Shown: positions 44,061-55,592, numbered from the stretch's first letter. The stretch is DNA of 64,000 nt from Hyperoodon ampullatus (GCA_949752795.1 OX457057.1:161921980-161985979); one strand, 5' to 3'. Program-made: numbers and translations. Notes: generated by a model from the letters alone, not told the origin.

Positions 44061-44185
44061 TTGTTTGGCCTTTGTATACCCTGAGTAAGTAATGTTTCTT
44101 GTTCTTATCACTTTTCTTATTAAAAGACAGTGTCACAGGACTTCAGAGAAAGACCAGCAGCCAGGTTTTAAAAGTGGGTTACTCT

Positions 44186-44486
44186 AGGGATGTCCCTTGT
44201 GGTCCAGTGGTTAAGAATCCGCCTTCCAATGCAGAGGACGTGGGTTCGAGCCCTGGTCGGGGAACTAAGATCCCACATGCAGCGGGACAACTAAGCCCGC
44301 GCGCCACAACTACTGAGCCCGCACACTCTGGAGCCTGTGTGCCACAACTAGAGAGGTGCCTGTGTGCTGCAATGAAGAGCCCGCTTGCCACAACAAAAGA
44401 TCCCATGTGCCGCTACAAAGATCCTGCATGCTGAAACTAAGACCCAATGCAGCCAAATAAATAAATAAATTAATTAATTTTAAAAG
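44186..44486 (+). mobile_element. CHR-type SINE, long form
   Basis: GGGATGTCCCTTGTGGTCCA head, GGTTCGAGCCC, CACAACTACTGAGCC body, GACCCAATGCAGCC and AAATAAATAAATTAATTAA tail. AAGTGGGTTACTCT duplicated at 44172-44185 and 44487-44500. Confidence 0.93.
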
Positions 44487-44664
44487 AAGTGGGTTACTCT
44501 GTAAGTCATCCTGTGATTTTGGCTACATTATTTACCTGATAAGATTATTATAAAAATTAGATAATTTTAATCATGTGTATGAAGTGCTTGACATAAAGGT
44601 GTATCCAAACCTTTCTCATCCCCCTCAGTTCATATTTCAGAGTGCCTTCCCTGGAATACTAGTT

Positions 44665-44746
44665 GTTTGTTTGTTTGTTTGTTTTTTAATATCTTTATTC
44701 GAGTATAATTGCTTTACAATGTTGTGTTAGTTTCTCCTATACAACA
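44665..44746 (-). mobile_element. Extremely short L1 3'-tail insertion
   Basis: A (GTTT)n/T-run, then AATATCTTTATTCGAGTATA, ATTGCTTTACAATGTTGTGT and GTTAGTTTCTCCTATACAAC is only the last 60 or so bases of an L1 3' UTR. GAATACTAGTT is duplicated at 44654-44664 and 44747-44757, so it is a genuine, very severely 5'-truncated insertion. Confidence 0.9.
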
Positions 44747-44787
44747 GAATACTAGTTTTTTGAGATGCTTAAAAATAGCAGACTGAG

Positions 44788-44993
44788 GGCTTCCCTGGTG
44801 GCGCAGTGGTTGAGAGTCCACCTGCCGATGCAGGGGACACGGGTTCGTGCCCCGGTCTGGGAGGATCCCATGTGCCGCGGAGCGGCTGGGCCCGTGGGCC
44901 ATGGCTGCTGAGCCTGCGCATCCAGAGCCTGTGCTCCGCAACGGGAGAGGCCACAACAGTGAGAGGCCTGCGTACCGCAAAAAAAAAAAAAAA
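44788..44993 (+). mobile_element. CHR SINE, GC-rich subfamily
   Basis: Plus-strand copy; AGACTGAG duplicated at 44780-44787 and 44994-45001; A-run tail. Confidence 0.93.
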
Positions 44994-45349
44994 AGACTGA
45001 GAAAAGAAATCTGAGATGTGCTACATGCTGTAGCTGCCTTTTGGATGGCTGCTATAAACATGAGTATATTAATGACTCTAATAAGTTAGACATTTCTTTG
45101 TTGTAAGACTTGTTTTATTCAGTATTGTCCTGTGACATCTACTCAATCTACTTTCATGGAACATACTTTGGGAAATACTGACTTATTAGTATGTTACCCC
45201 AAATAGTGTGGCACATGATAAACACTCATTATTTGTTAAATATATAGATACATGATTTCATTTAGTTTTAAGTCTTTGAAACAAGCATTTAAAAATCATA
45301 TGCTTTTTTTAAAAAAAGAAATCTCTTTTTATGACTCATTTATTCCATT

Positions 45350-45575
45350 TCTAAGGCAGTTCTAGGCAGTAGTTTGAATGTTTGATTCCTATACCAGTAC
45401 CATCAGTTTCACCTCTGGGTGATAGTAGAAATGCAGATTCTCAGGTCCCACCCTAGGCCAACTGAATCAGAAACTCAGAGTGTTTTCTCAGAGGAAAACC
45501 TGTGTTTTCCAACAGGTTCGTCAGGTAATTCTTGTGTGCGCTAAGACTGAAGAAACCCACTCTAGGGAATCACTC
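45350..45575 (-). repeat. hAT-Charlie MITE (MER5-like)
   Basis: TAGAAATGCAGATTCTCAGG, TCCCACCCTAGGCCAACTGA, ATCAGAAACTCAGAGTGTTT, GGTAATTCTTGTGTGCGCTA match the MER5A-type pattern. Confidence 0.65.
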
Positions 45576-46074
45576 AGTTTGGGGTTTTGTTAGCAGAGGA
45601 ACAACAACTGAGAAGAGAAGATTCAGATCATCTAGGTCTGACTATGATTAACCAGAATATCTTTTTGTACTATCTACTGATGTTGAAAAACTTTATAAAA
45701 CACATTAGAAAACTCATACAACAGATTGACTCGTTTTATTGCCTTAGACAGTAGTTTTCCAATTATGGGTTGTGAAATCAGTCCAGTGGGGAGCCACACT
45801 AGCAGTTGAGATGGTAGAGAGGAAAAGAAAAGGCAACATAAGAATGCGTCACATGTTGTAAAAATGTTTTATGACCGTTTCATTTGTACATGTTTGTAAG
45901 CAAGGTCACACTATCACATATTTTCCTTGGATTACGGGTTGGGAGCATATAAGGTAGAGCAGAAATGCTGTAGAGGGAGGAGCACTGGATTTAAAGTCTG
46001 AAAACGGGCTTGAGTACCACTCAGTTAGGATTTTTGTTAAAGCCCTATATATTGTAGGATTGTTGTAAAGATTA

Positions 46075-46290
46075 ACAGCGGGGCAATTTGCCATCCAAGG
46101 GACATTTGACAACCTTTTGAGGCATTTTTGGTTTTCACAGCTGGGGATGGGGTGCTATTGGCATTTAGTGGGTAGAAGCTAGGGATGCTGCTAAACATCC
46201 TACAGTGCACAGGACACCTCCCCAAAACAAAGAATTATCTGGCCCAAATGTCAGTAGTGTCATGGCTGAGAAACTCTCAATTAAATGATT
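46075..46290. repeat. Ancient DNA-transposon-like repeat
   Basis: AAGGGACATTTGACAACCTT, TTTTTGGTTTTCACAGCTGG, GGTGCTATTGGCATTTAGTG, GATGCTGCTAAACATCCTAC, AAGAATTATCTGGCCCAAAT is a recognisable widespread mammalian MITE (hAT type suspected); name not given. A similar class of fragment may sit at 45750-45900. Confidence 0.6.
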
Positions 46291-46695
46291 CCATTAAAAA
46301 AATTGTAAATTGTCATAAAAGGTACATACTATTTTATTACTAATTTAAGTATTTTAGGAACACGTTTCAGTATTATCTTTCAAAGGTGAATTTTTATCAT
46401 AAAGTATAACATGTAAGGAAGATGAAGGAAATTGGAGCAAATCTATGTGATCTTGGATAAATTATTTACCTGACAGGATTATTACGAGAATTAGATAGTT
46501 AGATGTGCACTAATTAGATACATACTTATACGATAATTATATATATATTTATACATGTTCCAAAAGGTTGGTATTCAATTTAAATAGTGTTTTTTTAAGT
46601 TGAATTTTATTTTATTTTATTTTATTCTTTTGTCTAGAAGACAGTAAACAAAGCAATATTTCATTTTTAAACCATACGACCTCTTTATTTTATTT

Positions 46696-46899
46696 AAAAA
46701 TATATATTTATTTCGGCTGCGCTGGGTCTTAGTTGCAGCACGTGGGATCTTTAGTTGCCATATGCGGACTTCTTAGTTGTGGCATGTGGGCTCTTAGTTG
46801 TGGCATGCATACGCGATCTACTTCCCTGACCAGGGATCGAACCCTGGCCCCCTGCATTGGGAGTGTGGAGTCTTACCCACTGGACCACCAGGGATATCC
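46696..46899 (-). mobile_element. CHR-type SINE, intermediate length
   Basis: TTTCGGCTGCGCTGGGTCTT, GGGATCGAACCCTGG, end CCACCAGGGATATCCC. It ends two bases before the L1 target site at 46901. Confidence 0.87.
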
Positions 46900-48218
46900 C
46901 TTAAACAGTGTTTTAAAAAAATTTTTTTAACATCTTTATTAGAGTATAATTGCTTTACAATGGTGTGTTAGTTTCTGCTTTATAACAAGTGAATCAGCTA
47001 TACATATACATATATCCCCACATCTCCTCCCTCTTGAGTCTCCCTCCCACCCTCCCTATCCCACCCCTCTAGGTGGTCACAAAGCACCGAGTTGATCTCC
47101 CTGTGCTATGCGGCTGCTTCCCACTAACTATCTATTTTGGTAGTGTATATAAGTCCATGCCACTCTCTCATTTCATCCCAGCTTACCCTTCCCCCTCCCT
47201 GTGTCCTCAAGTCCATTCTCTACACCTGCGTCTTTATTCCTGTCCTGCTCCTAGGTTCTTCAGAACCATTTTTTCTTTCTTTAGATTCCATATATATGTG
47301 TTAGCATACGATATTTGTTTTTCTCTTTCTGACTTCACTCTGTATGACAGTCTCTAGGTCCATCCACCTCACTACAAATAAGTCAATTTCATTTCTTTTT
47401 ATTTCTTTAATATTCCATTGTATATATGTGCCACATCTTCTTTATCCATTCATCTGTCAGTGGACACTTAGGTTGCTTCAACGTCCTGGCTATTGTAAAT
47501 AGAGCTGCAATGAACATTGTGGTACATGACTCTTTTTGAATTATGGTTTTCTCAGGGTATATGCCCAGTAGTGGGATTGCTGGGTTGTATGGTAGTTCTA
47601 TTTTTAGTTTTTTAAGGAACCTCCATACTTTTCTCCATAGTGGCTGTATCAATTTACATTCCCACCAACAGTGCAACAGGGTTCCCTTTTCTCCGCACCC
47701 TCTCCAGCATTTATTGTTTATAGATTTTTTGATGATGGCCATTCTTACTGGTGTGAGGTGATACCTCATTGTAGTTGTGATTTGCATTTCTCTAATGATT
47801 AATGGTGTTGAGCATTCTTTCATGTGTTTGTTGGCAGTCTGTATATCTTAGGAGAAATGTCTGTTTAGGTCTTCTGCCCATTTTTGGATTGGGTTGTTTG
47901 TTTTTTTGGATACTGAGCTGCATGAGCTGCTTGTAAATTTTGGAGATTGGTCCTTTGTCAGTTGCTTCATTTGTGAATATTTTCTCTCATTCTGAGGGTT
48001 GTCTTTTCGTCTTGTTTATGGTTTCCTTTGCTGTGCAAAGGCTTTTAAGTTTCATTAGGTCCCATGTGTTTATTTTTGTTTTTAGTTCCATTTCTCTAGG
48101 AGGTGGGTCAAAAAGGATCTTGTTGTGGTTTATGTCATAGAGTGTTCTGCCTATGTTTTTCTCTAAGAGTTTTATAGTGTCCAGTCTTACATTTAGATCT
48201 TTAATCCATTTGGAGTTT

Positions 48219-48426
48219 ATTTATTTATTTTTTTGCGGTACACGGGCCTCTCACTGTTGTGGCCTCTCCCGTTGTGGAGCATAGGCTCCGGATGCGCAGG
48301 CTTAGCGGCCATGGCTCACAGGCCTAGCCGCTCCGCGGCATGTGGGATCTTCTCAGACCAGGGCACGAACCCGTGTCCCTTGTATTGGCAGGCGGACTCT
48401 CAACCACTGCGCCACCAGGGAAGCCC
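48219..48426 (-). mobile_element. CHR SINE, GC-rich subfamily, first of an adjacent pair
   Basis: Inverted copy in the L1. TGGAGTTT is duplicated at 48211-48218 and 48427-48434. Confidence 0.9.
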
Positions 48427-48434
48427 TGGAGTTT

Positions 48435-48639
48435 TTTTTTTTTTTTTGCGGTAGGCGGGCCTCTCACTGTTGTGGCCTCTCCCCTTGCGGAGCACAGGCT
48501 CCGGAGCACAGGCTCAGCGGCCATGGCTCACGGGCCTAGCCACTCTGCGGCATGTGGGATCTTCCCAGACCGGGGCACGAACCCGCGTCCCCTGCATCGG
48601 CAGGCGGACCCTCAACCACTGCGCCACCAGGGAAGCCCC
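48435..48639 (-). mobile_element. CHR SINE, GC-rich subfamily, second of an adjacent pair
   Basis: Same orientation as, and only 8 bp from, the previous SINE. Its head differs (CTCCGGAGCACAGGCTC, lacking GACGCG), so it is a separate insertion and not a duplication. It landed in the T-rich target site regenerated by the first. Confidence 0.9.
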
Positions 48640-49319
48640 TTTTTTTTTTATGTATGGTGTTAGGGAGTGTTCTAATTTCATTCTTTTATCTGTAGCTGTC
48701 CAGTTTTCCCAGCACCACTTATTGAAGAGGCTGTCTTTTCTCCATTGTATATTCTTGCCTCCTTTATCAAAAATAAGGTGACCATAGGTGCGTGGGTTTC
48801 TCTCTGGGCTTTCCATCCTGTACTATTGATCTATATTTCTGTTTTTGTGCCCGCACCATACTGTCTTGATTACTGTAGCTTTGTAGTTTAGTCTGAAGTT
48901 AGGGAGCCTGATTCCTCCAGCTCCATTAAACAGTGTTTTGATAGGTAGGAATGGTGCAGAAAATAGAGTAGTTGTATAAAAAAATGATTCTGTATCAATA
49001 CAAGCAGCTTCAGAGAAGCTTATATTTAAACACATACATAATCCAGTTCAGGTTATTTGAGAGATTAATATAGTTCTATGTTAGCCAAGTATAAGAAAGT
49101 GTAGCTACCCATGGCTTTTAATCAGAATTCCATGAAGGCTGCAAGGTAATGATATTCAGTAAAACAACCCGAAATGGCAAATTTTGAAGGGATAGGCAGA
49201 GATCCCACCATATTCTCTAGCCTCTTTCTTTTTTATTGAAGTATAGTTGATTTACAATGTTGTGTTGATTTCTGGTGTACGTCAAAGTGATTCTGTTTTT
49301 TGTATATATATGTACAGAC

Positions 49320-49321
49320 AC

Positions 49322-49356
<35 letters not shown>
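49320..49356. repeat. (TA)n microsatellite in an L1 3' UTR
   Basis: CGTGTGTATATATATATATA continuing to about 49356; an expanded TA tract in what is normally a short GTATATATA motif. Confidence 0.9.
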
Positions 49357-49358
<2 letters not shown>

Positions 49359-50202
49359 TATATATTCTTTTCAGATTCTTTTCCATTATAGGTTATTACA
49401 AGATATTGAATATAGTTTCGTATGCTATACAGTAGAACTTTGTTTTTTATCTATTTTATATATACTAGTGTGTATCTGTTAATCCCATGCTCTTAATGTA
49501 TCTTCCCCAGCTTTCCCTGTTGGTAACTATAACTTAGTTTTCTAAATCTGTTTCTATTTTGTAAATAAGTTCATGTGTATCATTTTTTTAGATTCCACAT
49601 GTGATATCATACAGTATTTGTCTTTCTCTGTCTGATTTCACTTAGTATGATAATCTCTAGGTCCATCCCTATTGCTACAAATGGCATTATTTCACTGTTT
49701 TTTGATGACTAATATTCCATTGTATATATATATATACCACATCTTCTTTATCCATTCATCTGTTGATGGACAGTTAAGTTGCTTCCATGTCTTGGCGGTT
49801 GTAAATATTGTTGCTGTGAACATTGGGGTGCCTGCATCTTTTGGAATTAGAGTTTTCTCCAGATACATGCCCAGGAGTGGCATTGCTAGATCATATGGTA
49901 GCTCAATTTTTAGTTTTTTAAGGATCCTCCATACTGTTCTCCATAGTGGCTACACCACTTTACATTCCCACCACCGTTGTAGGAGGGTTCCCTTTTCTCC
50001 ACACCCTCTTCAGCATTTATTATTTGTAGACTTTTAATGATGGCCGTTCTGAGTGGTGTGAGGTGATACCTCATTGTAGTTTTCATTTGCATTTCTCTAG
50101 TAATTAGCAGTGTTGAGCATCTTTTTATATGCCTGTTGGCCATCAGTATGTCTTCTTTGGAGAAATATCTATTGAGATCTTTCGCCCATCTTTTGATTGT
50201 TT

Positions 50203-50770
50203 TTTTAAAAAATATTTTTCTGTTTTTTTAACTTATTTGGCTGTATTGGGTCTTAGTTGTGGCATGTGGGATCCCTCGTTGTGCCGGGCGGGCTCTTTGT
50301 TGAGGCGCGTGGGCTTCTCCTTAGTTGTGATGCATGGGCCCCAGAGTGCACAGGCTCAGTAGTTGTGGCACCCGGGCTCTCTTGTTGTGGCATGCGGGCT
50401 CTAGAGCACTCAAGCTCAGTAGTTGTGGTGTGCAGGCCTAGTTGCCCAGCGGTATTTGGTATCTTAGTTCCCTGACCAGGGATCGAACCCACGTCCCCTG
50501 CATTGGAAGGCAGATTTTTTTTTTTTTTTTTTTTTTTTGCGGTACGCGGGCCTCTCACTGCTGTGGCCTCTCCTGTTGCGGAGCACAGGCTCCGGACGCG
50601 CAGGCTCAGCAGCCATGGCTCACGGGCACAGCCGCTCTGCGGCATGTGGGATCTTCCTAGACCGGGGCACAAACTCGTGTCCCCTGCATCGGCAGGTGGA
50701 CTCTCAACCACTGCGCCACCAGGGAAGCCTGGAAGGCAGATTCTTAACCACTGGACCACCAGGGAAGTAC
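50203..50770 (-). mobile_element. Older CHR-type SINE, host of a nested SINE
   Basis: TTTGGCTGTATTGGGTCTTA to GGGATCGAACCC, then interrupted, resuming TTCTTAACCACTGGACCACC, AGGGAAGTAC. It is inserted in the L1 and is itself split by the copy at 50515-50729. Confidence 0.92.
50515..50729 (-). mobile_element. CHR SINE, GC-rich subfamily, nested in an older SINE
   Basis: Inverted copy with TGGAAGGCAGATT on both sides (50504-50516 region and 50730-50742). It lies in the tRNA-like part of the older SINE, giving a three-deep nest of L1, old SINE and young SINE. Confidence 0.94.
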
Positions 50771-52028
50771 CGGGTTGTTTGTTTATTGGTATTGAGCTAT
50801 ATGAGCTGTTTGTATATTTTGGAAATTAATCCCTTGTCGGTTGCATTGTTTGCAAATATTTTCTCCCAGTGCATACGTTGTCTTTTTGTTTTGTTTATGG
50901 TTTCCTTTTGCTGTGCAAAAGCTTGTAAGTTTGATGAGGTCCCATTGGTTTATTTTTGCTTTTACTTCTTTTGCCTTGGGAGACTGACCTATGAAACATT
51001 ACTATGATTTATGTCAGATAATGTTTACCTATGTTCTAGGAGTTTTATGGTGTCATGTCTTATATTTAAGTCTTCAAGCCATTTTGAGTTTATTTTTGTG
51101 TATGGTGTGAGCAAGAGTTCTAGCTTCACTGATTTACATGTGCCTGTTCAGTTTTCCCAGCACCACTTGCTGAAGAGACCATCTTTTCTTCATTGTATAT
51201 TCTTGCCTCCTTTGTCAAAGATTAATTGACTATAGGTGTGTGGGTTTATTTCTGGGCTCTCTGTTCTGTTCCGTTGATCCATGTATCTGTTTTTGTGCCA
51301 GTATCATGCTGTTTTGATTACTGTAGCTTTGTAGTATTGTCTGAAGTCTAGGAGGGTTATGCCTTCAGGTTTGTTCTTTTTCCTCAGAATAGCTTTGGCA
51401 ATTCTGGGTCTTTTGTGGTTCCATGTAAATTTTAGTATTATTTGTCCTAGTTCTGTGAAAAGTGTCATGGGCAACTTGATAGGGATCACATTAAATCTAT
51501 AGATTGCTTTGGATAGTATGGCCATTTTAACAGTATTAATTCTTCCAATCTAAGAGCATGGGATATCTTTCCATTTCTTTGAATCATCTTCATTTTCCTT
51601 TATCAGTGTTTTATATTTCTTAACATATAAGTCATTCACCACCTTGGTCGGGTTTATTCCTGGGTATTTAATTTTTTTGATGTGATTTTAAAAGGGATTG
51701 TGTTTTTACTTTTTCTTTCTGATATTACACTGTCAGTGTAAGGAAATGCAACTGATTTCCATATGTTAATCTTGTACCCTGCTACCTTGCTGAATTCGTT
51801 TATCAGTTCTAGTAGTTTTTGTGTGGAGTCTTTAGGGTTTTCTATATATATAGTATCATGTCATCTGCATATAGTGACAATTCTACCTCTTTCCTTCCAA
51901 TCTGGATACTTTTTATTTCTTGTCTGATTGCTGTGGCTACGACTACCAAAACTACATTGAATAGAAGTGGTGAGAGTGGGCATCCTTGCCTTCTTCCAGA
52001 TGTTAGCAGGAAGTCTAGCCTTTTTCTT

Positions 52029-52505
52029 AAATAGATTAATCTCTTAAATTCATAGGCAGAAAATCAAGAAATCACCTGAACCAGAAATCCCATCATAAAC
52101 AGCTGTTGCTGATAATTTATGAAACAGTCTGTTTGAGGCACTCTCTTGTCTAGGACTACTTACCACTCCTTCACCAGCAAGATGTGATAATCTTCATGTG
52201 CTCTGTGACTATTACACTGTCTGTTACTTTAGTTGTGAGAAGAAAAGAGTTAGCATAGATCCCCTCTGTGAACTGGAAAATTAATTGATCTTGAACATCA
52301 TGTTCTAAGGATTCCAGATTAAAGAGATTATCTGTCCTTAGAATATGCGTCTTACCCACATTAAAGTTGGATGAAACCAGCTTTCATCTGATCATCCAGT
52401 ACAGTCTGATAGAAAAGGCAGAAACTTCATTGCTAAGGTCTGAAGATAGGGCTTGGAGTACATTCCTTCTAATTAGCCTTTTCATCTTCACCAACCAAAT
52501 AACTA
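52029..52505. other. No recognised feature
   Basis: Apparently unique sequence; a 62-codon minus-strand frame at 52359-52171 has no recognised homology. Confidence 0.4.
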
Positions 52506-52509
52506 ACTT

Positions 52510-52752
52510 TTTATACAGCTCTTATTTTGTATCAGACACTGTTTTAACATCTTTACATACAATAACGTTTAATTCTTATGTCTCTTCTATAACAGTAGGT
52601 ACTATCATAGTGTCCATTTTTGGTTGTGGAAACTGAGGCACAGAAATGTTAACTTGATGAAGGTCACAAAGTTACTAAGTGTAGAACTAGGATTCAGACA
52701 CAGGGAATCTGGCTTCAGAGTCTGCGCTCTTAACTACTATGCTCTACTGCCT
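52510..52752 (-). repeat. MIR SINE, inverted
   Basis: TTTTGTATCAGACACTGTTT, AGTAGGTACTATCATAGTG, TGTGGAAACTGAGGCACAGA, AAGGTCACAAAGTTACTAAG, AACTAGGATTCAGACACAGG: nearly full length. Confidence 0.88.
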
Positions 52753-52946
52753 ATTTATACTCATAACAGCTGTCTTGAAGGGCAGTTTTAATTAAATCAA
52801 ATTTTAGGTGCCTAACACTTCACATGTGTTAGGTACTCACTAAATCAGTCATGATATTATCATATATTCTTGTTAAACACAACTAGAAAGAATTCTGCAA
52901 AGCATGACTTCAAAACGCCTCTTTTTATTTTTTTAATAACAGCTGT

Positions 52947-53178
52947 CTTTTTTTTTATTTTGGCTGCTCTGGGTCTTTGGTGTGTTGCTTGCAGCGCATG
53001 GGCTCTTTGTTGCGGCGCACAGGCTTCTCTGGTTGTGGTGCACGGGCTTCTCTAGTTGTGGCACGTGGGCTTAGTTGCCCCGCGGCACGTGGGATCTTAG
53101 TTCCCCGACCAGGGATCAAACCTGTGTCCCCTGCATTGAAAGGCGGATTCTTAACCACTGGACCACCAGGGAAGTCCC
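52947..53178 (-). mobile_element. CHR-type SINE, intermediate form
   Basis: TTTTGGCTGCTCTGGGTCTT, repeated TTGTGGCGCACAGGCTTCTC body, GGGATCAAACCTG, end GGACCACCAGGGAAGTCC. Possible duplication AACAGCTGTCTTTTT is not matched at the right. Confidence 0.87.
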
Positions 53179-53361
53179 TAAAAATCTCTTTTTAAAAGCT
53201 AGAAATTATATATCTAAATAGGAATGCTTTAGAAAAATTTTCCCATGTAATAAGGAGTTATTTTGAGATGATCATATGTTTTTTTCCCTTTAATCTATTA
53301 ACTTGGTGTATTGCATTGATTGAATTTTTAAAAATTTATTTATTTATGGCTGCATAGGGTC

Positions 53362-53575
53362 TTTTTTTTTTTTTTTTTTTTTTGCGGTACACGGGCCTCT
53401 CACTGTTGTGGCCTCTCCTGTTGCAGAGCACAGGCTCCGGATGTGCATGCTCAGCGGCCATGGCTCACGGGCCTAGCCACTCCGCGGCATGTGGGATCTT
53501 CCCGGACTGGGGCACGAACCCGTGTCCCCTGCATCGGCAGGCGGACTCTCAACCACTGCGCCACCAGGGAAGCCC
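53362..53575 (-). mobile_element. CHR SINE, GC-rich subfamily, in the remnant of another SINE
   Basis: The T-run is preceded by TTTATTTATGGCTGCATAGG, GTC, the 3' end of a long-form CHR SINE; the rest of that SINE is missing after 53575. Either the outer SINE was deleted or it was extremely 5'-truncated. Confidence 0.88.
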
Positions 53576-53680
53576 GCCGCTGCTCTCTTGATCTGGGCCC
53601 AGATGTCCTGGTGAAGCAATTCTACTAGCTCCTGCTCTTAAGGGTTCTGTATTTTTATCTTTTGGATACCTCTAAAGTAT

Positions 53681-53735
53681 TCTTTTTTCCTCCTTTCCTC
53701 CCTCCTCCCTTTTCCTCCCCTTTCTTCCCTTTTCA
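53681..53735. repeat. Polypyrimidine tract
   Basis: About 55 bases of C and T only (TTTTTTCCTCCTTTCCTCCC, TCCTCCCTTTTCCTCC), a possible triplex (H-DNA) former; no mirror symmetry is obvious. Confidence 0.85.
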
Positions 53736-53739
53736 CCTA

Positions 53740-55085
53740 CAGCTCTCACCTGGATATTTGAACTAGTGACCTGGAAAGACATTATTGGCAGTGGTGGTGG
53801 TGTTAAAGCAGAGTTTTTTTGTTGCCCTGTATGATTTTACCCCACATCATAAATTAAGCCAGTGATAATAGTGAACTTTGAGTCATAGTACACAGTTACA
53901 TAATACATAGTATTTATGTAGTACTTATAGTACTGTGTATTCTCAGACAGATCTTTTAGTAAAAATAACTCTGAGAGCTTTATTGACTAAGATGTATCTT
54001 TAAAAATTTTCAGTAATTTCATAATTTCACTGGTAGTCTTGTTTTAAGCTGGAGAGAAGTACAGAGTTTAGCAATGAAATCATACGGATTGAATCCTGAG
54101 CATGTTTTTATAGATTATTTGAACGAATATATATATATTATTTTGAGCCCTAAACCAAAAGAATTTTGTAATTTGAAGTATGTTTCTTTTCCTTCTTACC
54201 TCTAACACTCGTGCTGTAGGGAGGGTTCTATTGCTTTGAACAGCCATTGCTGCTGAAATAAGGGTAATGAATCAGGTCTTTGTTTCTTTTAGTTAAGGCC
54301 ATTGGAAATATCTGAATTCAGCCAGCAGGAAATAGCTTGCAGCCAGGACCCAAGTATAGAGAGTGTAGTATATACCCATACACATGCCTCTTCATAGACA
54401 TTGGAAAACTAGCTCCACCAGTCGGAAACAGGAAAGACCAGCTTTTTTGATTTTTAGCATCACATGAAAGGATTATGTTACTCAGTTATCTGCAGGGCAG
54501 TGACAGGTGTCCTAGAGGATAAGGTTAGAGGACCTTTAGAACTATAAGAAATATTTCCTAATGAATGCCCACATATACAGTATTTTTTTTGTTTGAGATG
54601 TTTGTGAGATGAGCCGTACATTAAAGGAAGCCTTTTGTTCAGCTCATTCTTTCACATTTGAGGACAAATCAAAAGTAAAGACACAGTATTTTGTTTTGGT
54701 CTAAATAAGATTCTTCAAAGAAGAGATGAAAGTTGTCAGTTAAAGAAAGGTTATATTTTTGGATGCATTCTGAGTTCGGGCATGACCTACACAAATTTTT
54801 AAAACTCTTCTGAGTCATTGTGCCTTAACTCTGGAAAAATTTGTAATTACTCTGCTGCTGGGAGTAAATTCCAGCAGTTTCCAGTTTCCTTTAATGGAAT
54901 CCATTGGTTGGTGAGCACATGTATATCATTCTGATTAGTCTCTTAGGTTTGACTCTTAAATGTCATCCTATGTATGGACAGATGAATCAAGTTCGTTCCA
55001 GTTGGGGAGTCTCGCTGTCTTAAAATTCTTCTCTAGAAGGTAAGAAGAAAACATTTCCCAGTAGTTGTTTTTGTACCACTCTCTA
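53740..55085. other. No recognised gene
   Basis: Apparently unique, repeat-free sequence of about 1.3 kb. No open frame or splice-flanked exon could be supported. Confidence 0.45.
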
Positions 55086-55089
55086 TTGA

Positions 55090-55340
55090 GGCAGCCTTGA
55101 ATAGCAAAAAGAGTATGGGCTTTGGAGTTACACATGACCTATGGTTTTGAATCCTGGCTTCACCAACTAGCTCTGGAGCTTGAATAAGATACTTAGCATT
55201 TCTGAGCATTTGTACATTGGTGATAATAAAGCCTGTCCTTCAGGGCTATAGTTAATAATATTATAATTTGTAATATATCAATTAAAGTGTGTAAAGTGCC
55301 TGGTTTATAATACGTGCTCCATAAGTGGTAGCTATTATTA
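55090..55340 (+). repeat. MIR SINE
   Basis: AAGAGTATGGGCTTTGGAGT, TTTGAATCCTGGCTTCACCA, ACTAGCTCTGGAGCTTGAAT, AAAGTGCCTGGTTTATAATA, near full length on the plus strand. Confidence 0.82.
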
Positions 55341-55378
55341 TAATCAAAGTGTAGAGAGAGCTAAAATTGCTTTGAGTC

Positions 55379-55592
55379 TTTTTTTTTTTTTTTTTTTTTT
55401 GTGGTTCGCGGGCCTCTCACTGTTGTGGCCTCTCCCATTGCGGAGCACAGGCTCCGGACGCGCAGGCTCAGCAGCCAAGGCTCATGGGCCCAGCTGCTCC
55501 GCGGCATGTGGGATCTTCCCGGACCGGGGCATGAACCCGCGTCCCCTTCATCGGCAGGTGGACTCCCAACCACTGCACCACCAGGGAAGCCC
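55379..55592 (-). mobile_element. CHR SINE, GC-rich subfamily
   Basis: Inverted copy; TGCTTTGAGTC duplicated at 55368-55378 and 55593-55603. It lies just downstream of the MIR. Confidence 0.94.

Larger units (their letters stand above)
46915..48925 (-). mobile_element. 5'-truncated L1, inverted, carrying two SINEs
   Basis: Starts at its 3' end with TTAACATCTTTATTAGAGTA and runs through the 3' UTR into ORF2. A minus-strand frame (47823 to 47407) encodes the ORF2p C-terminal segment with [31 protein letters not shown] and [10 protein letters not shown]. The left end of the insert is enclosed by TTAAACAGTGTTTT at 46901-46914 and again at 48926-48939. It stops at GAGGAATCAGGCTCCCTAAC (complement), in the region after the reverse-transcriptase domain, so it is defective. 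Confidence 0.92.
49231..52013 (-). mobile_element. 5'-truncated L1, inverted, with nested SINEs
   Basis: Its 3' end (TATTGAAGTATAGTTGATTT, CTGGTGTACGTCAAAGTGAT) lies at the left, of an older artiodactyl-type L1. ORF2 relics on the minus strand include the segment from 50143 to 49910 ([18 protein letters not shown]) and 51525-51304 ([20 protein letters not shown]). The frame is broken many times. TCTAGCCTYTTTCTT is duplicated at 49216-49230 and 52014-52028 (one mismatch). It breaks off inside the reverse-transcriptase coding region. Confidence 0.9.

Noticed and set aside
50253..51007. Open frames of 156-168 codons on both strands
   Set aside because: They run through two nested GC-rich SINEs and L1 sequence; GC-rich SINEs give spurious long frames on both strands.
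53681..53735. Polypyrimidine tract as a splice-acceptor of a real exon
   Set aside because: No AG followed by a credible open exon and donor could be found; the tract is much longer than a normal acceptor.
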